Assembly: GCA_016197205.1 (NCBI GenBank)
Contig: JACPWG010000081.1
Span: 209,139-273,138 of the forward strand
DNA: 64,000 bases
Reading direction: 5' to 3'
Origin: Planctomycetota bacterium
Lineage (GTDB): Bacteria > Planctomycetota > MHYJ01 > WSZJ01 > JACPWG01
Position numbers and translations under genes: made by a program. The notes beneath the pieces are model-generated. The model made no database searches. It was not told the origin of the DNA and was given only the letters and a program-made list of their open reading frames with translations. Within the stretch, counting starts at the first letter, position 1, and each line of letters begins with the position of its first letter. Positions 9,042 to 18,307 of this stretch are shown here, piece after piece.

Positions 9042-11429
9042 ATGGCCACGCAGCCGATCCGGGTGCTCCTGGTCGAGGACAGCGAAGACGACTACGCCCT
9101 CCTCCGGGGCATGCTCCGTTCGCAGCGCCACCTGGCCTTCGACATCAAGTGGGTCTCCCGGTACGAGGACGCGCTGGCGGCGATGATCCCCGGCCGCCAC
9201 GACGTTTACGTGATCGACCTGCGGCTCGGCTCGCGCACGGGGCTGGACCTGATGAGGGAAGCGCAGGGACGCGGCTGTGCGACGCCGATGATCCTGCTCA
9301 CCGGGCAGGCGCAGGAAGACACGGACGAGCTGGCCCTGCGCGCGGGAGCGACGGATTACCTGACGAAGGCACGGATGGACGGCCCCATGCTCGTGCGCTC
9401 CATCCGATATGCGCTCGAGCGGACGCGCGTCACCAGCGAACTGCGGCGCAGCGAGGAGCGGTATGCCCTGGCGGTCAACGCCGCGGGGGACGGGCTGTGG
9501 GACTGGAACCTGGGGTCGCAGGAGCTGTACGTCTCGGAGCGGTGGAAGCGCCTGCTCGGCTGCGAAGACGTCGAATTCGGAACGAGCCCGGAGGAGTGGT
9601 TTCGGCGGGTCCACCGGGACGACGCGGACTCGCTCCGGACGGCGATCAAGAGCCACCTCGACGGACGCACCCCCCACTTCGAAATCGAGTGCCGGATGCG
9701 GCACGAGAGCGGCACGCACCGCTGGATGCTGGTCCGTGGGAAAGGGATCTGGGACCCGCGCGGGGTCCCGGCCCGCGTCTCGGGGACGCTCACGGACATC
9801 ATGGACAGGAAGGAGGCCGAGCGCCGGCGCGCCGCGCGGTACTCGGTCATCGGGGCGCTCGCGGAGTCGCCGACGCTGAGCGGGGCGCTCCTTCGGATCC
9901 TGCAGACCGTGTTCGAAGGGGATGGGTGGTCGACGGGCGCGCTCTGGACGCTCGACCGGGAGGCCGAAGCGCTGCGCTGCACGTATGCCTGGCCGACCTC
10001 GCCCGCCGACGGCCCCGGGCCGGCGGGCGGGCGGCGCACCGTCACGGTCCGGCGCGGCGAGGGGCGGCTCGGCGCGGCTTGGGCCACCGGTCGGCCGCGG
10101 TGGGACACGCCGGGGCAAACGGCCGGCGCGGCGCCGAACGGCGAGCCGGCCGGCGTGCCGCCCGGTCCGCGCAGCGCGGTCGCGTTCCCCGTGCTCTTCG
10201 CCGGCGAAGTGACCGGCGTGATCGAACTCTCGTGCGCGGGGACTCGCGAGCCCGACGCCGACACCCTCGACGTGCTGGGCACCTTGGGCCGGCAGATCGG
10301 CCACCTCTCCGCGCGCAAGCAGTCGGAGGAGGGCTTCCGAAAATTCGTCGACGCCTCGCCGACCGCGATCCTCACGGTGAACGGCGACGGGCACATCGCC
10401 TCCGTGAACGTGAAGGCCGAGGAGATGTTCGGCTACGCCCACGGCGAGATGACGGGGATGACCGCCGAGGCGCTCGTCCCTTCGCGGCTCCGGAGCCAGG
10501 GCGGCCCCCCGAGGTCCGGGACGCGCATCCTGGGCGTACGCCCCACGCGCTCGGTCAGCATCCCGCAGAGCCTCTCCGGCCTGCGCAAGGACGGCACGGA
10601 GTTCCCGGCCGAGATCAGCCTGTGCCCCATGGAAACGCTGGACGGCCTCGTGATCATGGCGCTGGTGACCGACATCACGGACCGGCAACAGGCGCAGGAG
10701 TCGCTCTCGCAGACCGCGAAGGAGCTCGCGCGCTCGAACGCGGAACTCGAGCAATTCGCCTACGTGGCCTCCCACGACCTCCAGGAGCCGCTGCGGATGG
10801 TCGCGAGCTACACGCAGCTCCTCGTGGAGCGGTACCGGGAACGCCTCGGCCCCGACGTGGACCCCGACGCCGAGGAGTTCGTCCGGTACGCGAAGGAGGG
10901 CGTGACGCGCATGCAGGACCTCATTCGCGACCTGCTCGCCTACTCGCGCATCGGGGCCGACCACAAGACGATGGCGGCCGTTTCGCTGGAAGCTCCGCTA
11001 CGAACGGTGCTCGGCAACCTGCAGGCCACGATCGCGGAGAACCAGGCGGAGGTGACCTGGGACCCGCTGCCGACGATCCAGGCGGTGCCCGTGCAGATGG
11101 TGCAGCTCCTGCAGAACCTGATCGGCAACGCGCTGAAATTCCGCCGCCTCGAGCCCCCGCGCATCCACGTCTCGGCGAAACGCTCGGGGGACGAGTGGGT
11201 CGTCTCGGTGCGGGACAACGGCATCGGCATGGAACCGAACGAGACCGAGCGCATCTTCGTCATCTTTCAACGCCTGCACACGCGCGACGCCTACGCGGGG
11301 TCCGGGATCGGCCTGGCGATCTGCAAGAAGATCGTGGAGCGCCACGGGGGCCGGATCTGGGCGGAGTCGGAGCCCCGCGCCGGCTCCACGTTCCGCTTCA
11401 CGCTGCCCATCGCGGGAGACGGGGCATGA
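9042..11429 (+). CDS. Hybrid sensor histidine kinase: receiver-PAS-GAF-PAS-HisKA-HATPase
   Basis: 795 residues with no membrane segment. A receiver domain (~1-125; VEDSEDD acidic pocket, phosphoacceptor Asp ~59 in VIDLRLGS) is followed by a PAS domain (~140-260, WDWNLGSQELYVSERW), a GAF-like region (~265-420), a second PAS (~425-550), dimerisation/phosphoacceptor helix with H578 (VASHDLQEPLR) and an ATPase domain (~670-790; N-box LLQNLIGNALKF, DNGIGM, SGIGLAICKKIVERHGG). The C-terminal half is of the phytochrome-kinase type. Its stop codon overlaps the start of the next gene (ATGA), so it is translationally coupled to its probable output protein. Confidence 0.93.
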   Translation: MATQPIRVLLVEDSEDDYALLRGMLRSQRHLAFDIKWVSRYEDALAAMIPGRHDVYVIDLRLGSRTGLDLMREAQGRGCATPMILLTGQAQEDTDELALRAGATDYLTKARMDGPMLVRSIRYALERTRVTSELRRSEERYALAVNAAGDGLWDWNLGSQELYVSERWKRLLGCEDVEFGTSPEEWFRRVHRDDADSLRTAIKSHLDGRTPHFEIECRMRHESGTHRWMLVRGKGIWDPRGVPARVSGTLTDIMDRKEAERRRAARYSVIGALAESPTLSGALLRILQTVFEGDGWSTGALWTLDREAEALRCTYAWPTSPADGPGPAGGRRTVTVRRGEGRLGAAWATGRPRWDTPGQTAGAAPNGEPAGVPPGPRSAVAFPVLFAGEVTGVIELSCAGTREPDADTLDVLGTLGRQIGHLSARKQSEEGFRKFVDASPTAILTVNGDGHIASVNVKAEEMFGYAHGEMTGMTAEALVPSRLRSQGGPPRSGTRILGVRPTRSVSIPQSLSGLRKDGTEFPAEISLCPMETLDGLVIMALVTDITDRQQAQESLSQTAKELARSNAELEQFAYVASHDLQEPLRMVASYTQLLVERYRERLGPDVDPDAEEFVRYAKEGVTRMQDLIRDLLAYSRIGADHKTMAAVSLEAPLRTVLGNLQATIAENQAEVTWDPLPTIQAVPVQMVQLLQNLIGNALKFRRLEPPRIHVSAKRSGDEWVVSVRDNGIGMEPNETERIFVIFQRLHTRDAYAGSGIGLAICKKIVERHGGRIWAESEPRAGSTFRFTLPIAGDGA

Positions 11430-12784
11430 ACGCCATGGACGGCCCGGCGAAAACGGTCGAAGTGCTCCTCGTCGAGGACAACGCGGGGGATGTCCGCCTC
11501 ATCGTGGAGGCGCTCAAGTCCTGCCAGGTCCCGCACCGGCTCCACGTGGCGACGGACGGCGTGGACGCGATGGAGTTCCTCACGCGCGCGGGAAAGCACG
11601 CCGAGGCGCCGCGCCCGGACCTCGTCCTGCTGGATCTGAACCTGCCGCGCCGGCACGGCCGGGAAGTGTTGAAGGAAGTCAAGCGGGACCCGAACCTCCG
11701 GTCCATTCCCATCCTGGTCCTGACCACGACGACGGCCGAGGCCGAGGTCCGGAAAGTGTACGAGCTGAGCGCCAACTGCTGCATCACCAAGCCCGTGAAC
11801 CTCGACCAGTTTCGCCGCGTGATGAAATCGCTGGAAGAATTCTGGTTCCGGACCGCGAACCTGCCGACGCCGGACGACGGGCAGGGGGGCTCGACCCGCC
11901 TCCGCGTGCTCGTGCTCGAGGACAGCCCGGTCGATTCGGGCCGGATCCGCAGCGCCCTCGCGAAGGAGCCCCGGTCGGGCCAGGCGGCGGACTTCGAAGT
12001 GACGTGCGTGGAGCGGCTCGCGACCGGACTGGAGTTCCTGCAGGCCGGGGACGTGGACGCGGTGCTCCTCGACCTCACGCTGCCCGACGCCCGCGGGCTG
12101 GAAGTCGTGGTGCAGGTGCACGCCAAGGCGCCGAACGTGCCGATCCTGGTCCTCACGGCGATCGAGGACGAAGGGCTGGCGCTGCAGACGTTACAGGCCG
12201 GCGCACAGGACTTTCTGCCCAAGGCGGGCATCGAGGGCGGCTCCCTCGGCCGGGCGATCCGGTACGCGGTGGAGCGGCAGCAGAGCGGGGCGGGGCAGCG
12301 CGAGGTGCCGCTGATCGACGAGATGACCGGGGTCTTCAACCGGCGCGGCTTCTTCGCCGTGGCGGAGCAGTACATCAAGCTCGCGCGGAGGACCCGGAGC
12401 GGCCTGCTCCTGCTCTTCGGCGACCTCGACGGCTTCAAGGGCATCAACGACAAGCACGGGCACGCCGAGGGGGACCGCGCGCTGCAGGAGACGGCCAAGC
12501 TCCTGCGGCAGACCTTCCGCGGCTCCGACATCATCGCGCGGTTGGGCGGGGATGAGTTCGTGGTCCTGGCCACCGAGACGCGCGGCGTATCCCCCGAGAC
12601 CCTGTTGCGCCGACTGGAAGCGAACCTGGAGGCCTCGAACACCGCGGGCAAGCGGCCGTACAAGCTGGCGATGAGCGTCGGCTTCGCGGCGTGCGAGGTC
12701 GAAGGGCTGACTTCCATCGAGGACTTGCTGACGCGAGCCGACCAGGCGATGTACGAAGCCAAGCGGCGCCGGCGGGGGCTGTGA
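11426..12784 (+). CDS. Response regulator with two receivers and an active-type GGDEF domain
   Basis: 452 residues; ATG 11426 overlaps the upstream TGA by ATGA. The first receiver (~10-140) is Rcp1-like (VEDNAGDVRLIVEAL; phosphoacceptor D70 in LLDLNLP) and the second (~160-280) has LEDSPVDS and LLDLTLPD. Residues ~295-450 are a diguanylate cyclase domain with intact GGDEF (374-378) and an RGSD inhibitory site (365-368) five residues before it, so it should make cyclic di-GMP with product inhibition. The coupled histidine kinase is the obvious phosphodonor. The two receivers could integrate two inputs. Confidence 0.93.
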   Translation: MNAMDGPAKTVEVLLVEDNAGDVRLIVEALKSCQVPHRLHVATDGVDAMEFLTRAGKHAEAPRPDLVLLDLNLPRRHGREVLKEVKRDPNLRSIPILVLTTTTAEAEVRKVYELSANCCITKPVNLDQFRRVMKSLEEFWFRTANLPTPDDGQGGSTRLRVLVLEDSPVDSGRIRSALAKEPRSGQAADFEVTCVERLATGLEFLQAGDVDAVLLDLTLPDARGLEVVVQVHAKAPNVPILVLTAIEDEGLALQTLQAGAQDFLPKAGIEGGSLGRAIRYAVERQQSGAGQREVPLIDEMTGVFNRRGFFAVAEQYIKLARRTRSGLLLLFGDLDGFKGINDKHGHAEGDRALQETAKLLRQTFRGSDIIARLGGDEFVVLATETRGVSPETLLRRLEANLEASNTAGKRPYKLAMSVGFAACEVEGLTSIEDLLTRADQAMYEAKRRRRGL

Positions 12785-12990
12785 GCGCTCCGGACCGTCC
12801 GGCGGAAGTCGGTGGCCGGGAGGCGAAGGCAGGTGCGGCCGCCCGCAAGGCGCGCGAGCGAGGCGAAGGAACGGAGAACGACGCCGAGTGAGCGCAACGC
12901 TTGCGCCCCGAAGCGCCGCAGCGCGAAGGGGGGAAGCAGGCGGCCGAAATCGCAGAGCCAACGGGTCGCCCCATGCTGAGGGGCGGTACG
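12785..12990 (-). repeat. R1 palindromic repeat, copy b (long form, reversed)
   Basis: Runs from directly after the TGA of the response-regulator gene to GGGCGGTAC at 12989. It is the reverse complement of copy a and shares its extra internal ~35-bp segment (TTGCGCCCCGAAGCGCCGC). Its left end is degenerate (only CGGAAGTCGGTGGCC conserved). The remaining gap to 13090 carries a hairpin GTGCAGGCCGGAAGGCCTGC at 13031-13050 related to R3. Confidence 0.75.
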
Positions 12991-13090
12991 CAGGGCCCGT
13001 AAAGGAACAAGTCGGGCACTCACGCCAGTCTGTGCAGGCCGGAAGGCCTGCACTACAAGGGCCTCTTCCCTCCGACGAAAGTGCCGATCC

Positions 13091-14806
13091 ATGAGTTATT
13101 CCTTTACGGGCCCTCAGGGAGGGCCGGCGGGGGTCCCGGCAACCACGCTGGCCGGCACGGGTGCGGTGTGCGGCATCGGCCTCCTCGCCTGGCTGACGCC
13201 GGGGGCGTGGACCAGCGAGGTGGTGCACGCCTCGATCGAGGCCGCGGGCGCGGGCGTGGCGCTCACGGTCGCCACGATCCTGGGTTGGGGGCTTCGGCGG
13301 CGAGCGGGAACGCCCGCGCACCACCTGTGGATCAGTTGCGCCCTTTCCTGCATGGGCATCCTCGGCGCCTTCCACGCCTGCGCCCCGGTCGGGAACGCCT
13401 TCTCCTGGTTGAAAGGCGGCACCCACGTCCTGGGCGGCCTCTTCTTCGCCGCGACCTGGCTGCCGCCGCGGTTTCCGGGGAAGCGCGTCGCCCGGGTGCT
13501 GCCCTGTGCCGTCGGCGCCGGCGCCGTGGCCCTCGGCGTTTTTCTTTTCATGCACGGGGCTTCGCTCCCCGCCTTCCTGGACGGGAGCGGCTTCACGCCG
13601 CTCGCGAAGGGCGCGAACGTCACGGGCGGAGCGCTCTTCCTCGCCGCTGCAGCCAGGTTCTTTTTTTTGCACCGGTCGGGGGAGGCGCGGGACGGCTTGC
13701 TCTTCGCGAACTGCTGTTGGCTCTTCGCCGGGGCCGGACTGCTTTTCCCGCTCGTGTCTCTCTGGACGCCGCTCTGGTGGGCGTGGCACGCGCTCCGTCT
13801 GGGCGCGTACGTGGTCGTCCTCTCGTACCTCCTGGACGCCTACTCAGGCGCGCTCGCGGAATTGGAAGGGGCCAACGCGTCGCTCCGGGCGGTCGCGGAG
13901 GCGCTGCGCACGAGCGAAGGCCAGGTCCGCGGCCTCCTCGAGCGCCAGCGCACGGAGCGAAGGGAGTCCGAGGAGCGACTGCGTGGGCACGCCGAGGCGC
14001 TGCACCGGAGCAATCGGGAGCTGGAGGAATTCGCCACCGTGGCCTCGCACGACCTCCAGGAGCCGTTGCGGAAGGTGCGGTCGTTCGGCGAGCTGCTCAA
14101 GCTGGAGTGCGGCGACAAGCTGACCCCGGAAGGGCGGGACTACCTGGCGCGCATGCAGGACGGGGCGCGCCGGATGCAGGTCTTCATTGAAGACCTGCTC
14201 GCGTATTCGCGGGTCACGTCGTGTCCGCGGACTTTGGGCCGCGTGGACCTGACGGAGGTCGCACGGCAGGCGATGGACGACCTGGACGTGCGGGTGCGTG
14301 AAAGCGGCGGCCGGGTGGAGCTCGGGGAGCTGCCGACGGTGGAGGCGGACGCGACGCAGATGCGGCAGCTCCTGCAGAACCTCATCGGCAACGGCTTGAA
14401 GTTTCACCGGCCGGGCGAGGCGCCGTTCGTGCGGGTGGAGGGGCGCCTGCTGAAAGCGGACGGGGCGGCGTGCGGGACGACCGGCGGGGAGGCGCCGGGT
14501 CCGGCGAGCGCCCGCGAGCCGAGTGCGAACGCCGCGGCGTACTGCCAGGTAGTGGTCACGGACAACGGCATCGGTTTCGACGACGCGGACGCCGTGCGCC
14601 TCTTCCAACTGTTTCAGCGCCTGCGTGGGCACAGCGAGTTTGAGGGGACGGGGCTCGGCTTGGCGATCTGCCGGAAGATCGTGGAGCGGCACGGGGGGGC
14701 GATCGAGGCTCGCGGAGTGCTCGGCCAGGGGGCGACGTTCACGGTCACGCTGCCGGTGCGGCAGGTGGCGGGGAGGGGGGAGGCCGCTCCTCCGGCCATC
14801 GGTTGA
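13091..14806 (+). CDS. Integral-membrane sensor histidine kinase
   Basis: 571 residues. The N-terminal ~1-250 hold about seven hydrophobic helices in the manner of a MASE-type membrane sensor (GVALTVATILGWGLRR, LWISCALSCMGILGAF, VVVLSYLLDAYS). A coiled-coil stretch (~255-310, LRAVAEALRTSEGQVRGLLE) leads to the HisKA helix with H320 (VASHDLQEPLRKV) and an ATPase domain (~430-560: LLQNLIGNGLKFH, VVTDNGIGF, GTGLGLAICRKIVERHGG). A Gly/Ala-rich insert at ~455-480 separates N-box and G1. The kinase core is closely similar to the 9042 kinase, suggesting paralogy. No receiver is adjacent downstream. Confidence 0.9.
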   Translation: MSYSFTGPQGGPAGVPATTLAGTGAVCGIGLLAWLTPGAWTSEVVHASIEAAGAGVALTVATILGWGLRRRAGTPAHHLWISCALSCMGILGAFHACAPVGNAFSWLKGGTHVLGGLFFAATWLPPRFPGKRVARVLPCAVGAGAVALGVFLFMHGASLPAFLDGSGFTPLAKGANVTGGALFLAAAARFFFLHRSGEARDGLLFANCCWLFAGAGLLFPLVSLWTPLWWAWHALRLGAYVVVLSYLLDAYSGALAELEGANASLRAVAEALRTSEGQVRGLLERQRTERRESEERLRGHAEALHRSNRELEEFATVASHDLQEPLRKVRSFGELLKLECGDKLTPEGRDYLARMQDGARRMQVFIEDLLAYSRVTSCPRTLGRVDLTEVARQAMDDLDVRVRESGGRVELGELPTVEADATQMRQLLQNLIGNGLKFHRPGEAPFVRVEGRLLKADGAACGTTGGEAPGPASAREPSANAAAYCQVVVTDNGIGFDDADAVRLFQLFQRLRGHSEFEGTGLGLAICRKIVERHGGAIEARGVLGQGATFTVTLPVRQVAGRGEAAPPAIG

Positions 14807-14896
14807 AGGGGCTCGGAGCGTTCCGCGCTAGGCGCAGCCTGCCCTTTCAAGGTCGGGGAACGAGCCGACGATTGCGGAACAGACCCTCAAGGTCCG

Positions 14897-15275
14897 AGCG
14901 CGGAAAGGGACGAACTTCCGGGTGCTCGCCTCCGCCGGCCTCGAGCCCTTGTGGTGCAGGGCTTCCGCCCTGCACCGACGGGAAAACCAGTGGCCCGTTG
15001 ACGAAGTCCAGTCACGATGCCTGGGGGCGCGGGCCTCCGGCCCGCGCGAACGGCCGCATGGGTTACGACCCGCCGTGGCAGAGTTGACGACTGTGTCCGA
15101 AGTTCGTCAACGGGCCACTGGCGTAGACCTCCCCGAGCCCGTAGGGTGCGGAAACGGCTCCTGGGGAAATCGGGGAGAAGCGCGTCTGATACTTCGTGTG
15201 CGAACGGGTGCAGGGCGGACCCGTCCACCGAAGCGCCGCGCGCGAAGGCGGAAGCCTTGCACCACAAGGTAGCCT
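14897..15275 (+). repeat. R3 palindromic repeat, copy 1, interrupted by an R2 element
   Basis: The left part (14897-14985) has CTTGTGGTGCAGGGCTTCCG followed by CCCTGCACC, and the right part (15207-15275) carries the reverse-complement relative ending GCCTTGCACCACAAGG. A complete R2 element occupies 14988-15120 between them. A second R3 copy without R2 is at 38042-38256, and their left flanks also match (GCGCGG-AAAGGG-CGAACTTCC, then CCGGCCTCGAGCC). It lies in the 14807-15611 gap, which holds only repeats. Confidence 0.7.
14988..15120 (+). repeat. R2 palindromic repeat, complete copy nested in R3
   Basis: 133 bp bounded by CAGTGGCCCGTTGACGAAG and CTTCGTCAACGGGCCACTG-like ends (right end GAAGTTCGTCAACGGGCCAC). 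The centre contains the strong hairpin CGCGGGCCTCCGGCCCGCG after CCTGGGGG. This is the best reference copy of the family. Confidence 0.85.
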
Positions 15276-15297
15276 CGAGTCGCAGGCTCAAGTCCTT

Positions 15298-15463
15298 AGT
15301 ACCGCCCCACGGAATTGGGTGACCAATTTGCTCGGCGATTTTGGCCGCCCGCTTTGTTGCGCTCGCTCACCGGAGTTCTCCGCTACGACGCCTCGCTCGC
15401 GCGCCTCGCGGGCGGCCCAACTTGCCTTCGCCGATTGGCCACCGACTTCCGTGGAGCGGTACT
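15298..15463 (+). repeat. R1 palindromic repeat, copy c (short form)
   Basis: 166 bp from AGTACCGCCCCACGGAATTG to CTTCCGTGGAGCGGTACT. Same length as copy d at 43331-43496 and lacking the ~35-bp internal segment of copies a and b. It lies 148 bases upstream of the AbiEii-type pair. Confidence 0.88.
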
Positions 15464-15611
15464 TAGCCTGCTTGCCGCAGACAGCAGGGCGAGGCAGCCG
15501 CCTTGAAAGGGCTGGGCGCACAGCCGACGACCGTGGTAGAATCGGGCCGGTTTGGGCGGAGGGGAGGTGTCCACGCGTGGAAGATGCCCGCGCCCTTCGG
15601 AGGCTGCCGAG

Positions 15612-15944
15612 ATGGACGAGTGCTGGTCGCCGCCGCTCCCCCCGACCTCGCGCGATCTCCTTCAGGACGACACTCGCCCCTACTTCCTCTGGTGGAGCGA
15701 AGTCACCGTGGGGCAGCTTCGCAAACTGCTCCAGTCCCCCGACATCGCGGAGCGAGCCTACTGGATGGGCGCACTGCTCCGGGAGGCGAATACGCGTGAC
15801 GTTTGGCTCTTCGTCCGACCTGCGGACATACGCGGGCTCTGGCCCCAGCTCCTTCGACACCTTGGCCGTGCGCGCCCGATGTGGGCCTATCTGCTGGGCC
15901 TTGAGCCGGTGGCGTGGCCCCCACGCGAGCACGCCCATGCGTAA
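15612..15944 (+). CDS. Small partner (putative antitoxin) of the AbiEii-type nucleotidyltransferase
   Basis: 110 residues; ATG 15612 chosen for its GGAGG site at 15599-15603. The core (~residues 22-100: YFLWWSEVTVGQLRKLLQS, AYWMGALLREANTRDVWLFV, MWAYLLGLEP) resembles from memory the DUF6922-type proteins that commonly precede AbiEii nucleotidyltransferases; this is not verified. Its stop overlaps the next start by eight bases (ATGCGTAA), which indicates coupled translation and a fixed protein ratio, as in toxin-antitoxin pairs. Role as antitoxin is inferred from position. Confidence 0.7.
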   Translation: MDECWSPPLPPTSRDLLQDDTRPYFLWWSEVTVGQLRKLLQSPDIAERAYWMGALLREANTRDVWLFVRPADIRGLWPQLLRHLGRARPMWAYLLGLEPVAWPPREHAHA

Positions 15945-16587
15945 GGCCTTTGATCGGCGCGTGCTGCCGGACGCGGTGCTGAGCCTGGTGCGAGCATGCC
16001 AACGCCGTGTCGAATGCCACCTCGGAGGCGGCGCCGCACTGAGTGGCGCCTATCTTGCGCACCGGCTCTCCGGCGACGTCGATCTCTTCTGTCATCGTCC
16101 CGAAGACGTACGTTCGCTGGTTCGCGCGCTGCCGGACGTCGCGGGGGAGTGCGCGCTCCGGATCGAGTTGGCGCGGGACGCGGGGACGTTTGTCCGAGCG
16201 GTGGTCCGCGGCCTCCCCTCCGCGCTGGAGCTTGACGTCGTATACGACCCGCCCGACCTGGAGCCGCCGGGACCGGCCCTGGAAGGAGTGGTCGTCGAGT
16301 CGCTTCTGGATCTGCGGGCCGCGAAGCTGACCTGCATCCTCTCCCGCTCCGAACCCCGGGACCTGGTCGACCTGCTTTTCCTGGACCGACACGGCTTTCC
16401 ACCGGAGCAGGACCTGGAGCCGGCATGCCGGAAGGACGCCGGCATCGATCCCGGGATCCTGGCCTGGCTGCTGGGGCAGTTTCCGATGCGCCCCCTACCG
16501 CGGGTGCTCGAGCCGCTCTCGGAGACGGAGTTGGAGCGCTTTCGCGACGAGCTTCGGGAGCGCTTCCGCCGCCTGGCCGTGCCGTGA
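15937..16587 (+). CDS. AbiEii/AbiGii-type nucleotidyltransferase (putative toxin)
   Basis: 216 residues beginning at ATG 15937 inside the end of the preceding gene. The nucleotidyltransferase signature is GGGAALSGAYLAHRLSGDVD at about residues 29-48 with metal ligands D47 and D49 (GDVDLF), the pattern GG-x-ALS ... HR-S-D-x-DLF of the AbiEii/MenT family. Members transfer nucleotides to tRNA or other targets and can act as bacteriostatic toxins in abortive infection. KLTCILSRSEPRDLVDLLFL (~129-148) matches the conserved K-x9-R-x-KD-x-DL region of the family. Probably a mobile defence-type module, although codon use looks like its neighbours. Confidence 0.85.
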   Translation: MRKAFDRRVLPDAVLSLVRACQRRVECHLGGGAALSGAYLAHRLSGDVDLFCHRPEDVRSLVRALPDVAGECALRIELARDAGTFVRAVVRGLPSALELDVVYDPPDLEPPGPALEGVVVESLLDLRAAKLTCILSRSEPRDLVDLLFLDRHGFPPEQDLEPACRKDAGIDPGILAWLLGQFPMRPLPRVLEPLSETELERFRDELRERFRRLAVP

Positions 16588-16990
16588 GACGCCACCGGGA
16601 GCACGATCGGCTCGGGGCCGTGCCCGCGGTTGCCTCGGCCTCACAGGGCCCCAGCGTGAAGGAAGTCTCCGCCCACGGACCGGCGGGGAGCAGGGCCTCG
16701 CAAGAAGCAGCCGCATGCCAAAGCGGCTCGCCCGCCTGCCGCCCCTCCTTGACACTCATGGCTCACAGAGGTAACATCGGCGCCGGGTTCCAGGGTATCC
16801 AGCACCTCTGGAACCTCCGCCCCTCAAGTATCAGAAGCCGGGCTACCACTTGTGGATTCAACCACAGTGCGACCGGCCCAGGGCTCGAGCCCGGGGGCGC
16901 CAGGTTGACGTCGAGAGCTTCCCACACCCCTCGTCAACGGCAAGCCAACGCCGGGCTTCAGCGCCCCTTTCGGGAAGGGAACGGCGGTCG
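16588..16990. other. Gap without a recognised gene
   Basis: 403 bases between the nucleotidyltransferase and the first kinase. I see no supported ORF, R-family repeat or convincing promoter; only a short CCAG-AGGTGCTGGATACCCTGG-type imperfect palindrome near 16790-16815. Confidence 0.5.
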
Positions 16991-18307
16991 ATGGCCTCGA
17001 AAAGCGATTCCGCCTTTCTGAACGAAGCCCTCCGTCGCGGCTGGTTGCGCGCGGAGGACGTCGAGTTGGTGCTGAAGGACTGTGAGCGGACCGCCCGGTT
17101 CTTTAGGCGCCCCGTGCCGGTCCCCCACATCCTCTTCGAGCACGCGTGGCTCGCTCCGGACCGGGTGGACGAGCTGTGCAACGCCCTGCGGCGGCGGATC
17201 CTGCTCTGCGAGGCCTGTTGGGCGCGGCTCAACGTGCATGGCGTGGCGCCGGGCAACGAGCTTTCCTGCGGACACTGCCATGCGCGCCTTCGGATGCCGA
17301 ACAGCCCGCTGTCGGGCATCCTCCATCGGGCCGAGCCCGGGGCGGGGGAAGCGGCCTCCAACCCGGCCTCGCAGCTCCCGGCGGACTCCGTCGCCGAGGG
17401 GCCGAGCCGGCCCTCCGCGGAGCCGTCTCCGGCCGGTCCCTGGAGAACCCGGTCCTTCCTTCCCGGCTTTGAGCCGCTCGATCTCCTTCGGGAAAGCGCG
17501 CAGGGCTCGGTATGGAAGGCTCGGCAACTGCGCCTCGACCGCGTCGTGGTCGTGAAACTCCTGAACGCCAGGGTTGCGGACAAGGCCGCGTCCACCCAAC
17601 GGTTCCTCCGGGAGGCGCGAGCTCTCGGTCGCATCGATCATCCCGGCGTCGTGCGCCTCTATCACTTCGGAACCTGGAAGGAGGCCCTCTATCTTCTCTT
17701 CAAGTGGGAACAGGGCCGAACGCTGGACGAATTCCTGAGCGACGGCGCCCGACTGCCGCCCGAGCGGGCGCTGGAAGTGGCCGCCGACGTTTCGTCCGGC
17801 CTCATGGCGGCGCACGACGCCCAGGTGGTGCATCGGGACGTGAACCCCGCGAACATCATCCTTCGTCCCGACGGTACCGCTTGCCTCATGGGCTTCGGCT
17901 CGGTCCTGCTACTTGACGGGCAGGGAACGAGAATCACGGGTCCCAACGAGCTGCTGGGCCCGCGGCCGTACACCGCTCCGGAACAACTCCAGGATCCACA
18001 CGCGGCCCTGGTCGGGAGCGACGTGTACTCGGTGGGCGCCACGTTGCACTACATGCTCTACGGTGAACCACCTCGTTCGCCGATGCGGGGCGCGGGCCCC
18101 CGCGCTGGCGTGAGCTCCGGGGCAACGCTCCCGGCTCAGGCCGGGGAGCTGGGCCGGCTGCTGCTTGCCATGCTGGCCCCACTGCCCGAGCAGCGACCGA
18201 GCCTCGCGGTGGTGCTGGAGGGTATCCAGGATGCGGCGATCGCTCTCTCGAGCCGCGCGGCGGATCGGCCGCCCTCCAAGGACACGAGCTTCTCGGATCC
18301 CGAGTAG
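16991..18307 (+). CDS. Zn-ribbon Ser/Thr kinase homologue, predicted pseudokinase (K1)
   Basis: 438 residues from ATG 16991, with a GGAAGGGA-like site upstream. Residues ~5-75 are a helical module related to the N-terminus of the long PilT-like proteins (FLNEALRRGWL ... ILFEHAWLAPDRVDEL), followed by a zinc ribbon (LCEACWARLN ... LSCGHCHARL, ~78-112) and a Ser/Thr kinase fold (~158-425). K189 and HRD (281-283, with N288) are kept, but the DFG aspartate that binds magnesium is Gly (M300-G301-F302-G303) and the Gly loop is poor (ESAQGSVW). It is therefore probably an inactive scaffold or ATP sensor. No membrane helix. Closest relative in the window is 29638-30972. Confidence 0.85.
   Translation: MASKSDSAFLNEALRRGWLRAEDVELVLKDCERTARFFRRPVPVPHILFEHAWLAPDRVDELCNALRRRILLCEACWARLNVHGVAPGNELSCGHCHARLRMPNSPLSGILHRAEPGAGEAASNPASQLPADSVAEGPSRPSAEPSPAGPWRTRSFLPGFEPLDLLRESAQGSVWKARQLRLDRVVVVKLLNARVADKAASTQRFLREARALGRIDHPGVVRLYHFGTWKEALYLLFKWEQGRTLDEFLSDGARLPPERALEVAADVSSGLMAAHDAQVVHRDVNPANIILRPDGTACLMGFGSVLLLDGQGTRITGPNELLGPRPYTAPEQLQDPHAALVGSDVYSVGATLHYMLYGEPPRSPMRGAGPRAGVSSGATLPAQAGELGRLLLAMLAPLPEQRPSLAVVLEGIQDAAIALSSRAADRPPSKDTSFSDPE

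Noticed and set aside
7872..10964. Open frame of 1,030 codons on the - strand
   Set aside because: Antisense to the cNMP-binding protein and histidine kinase genes, both of which have clear conserved motifs.
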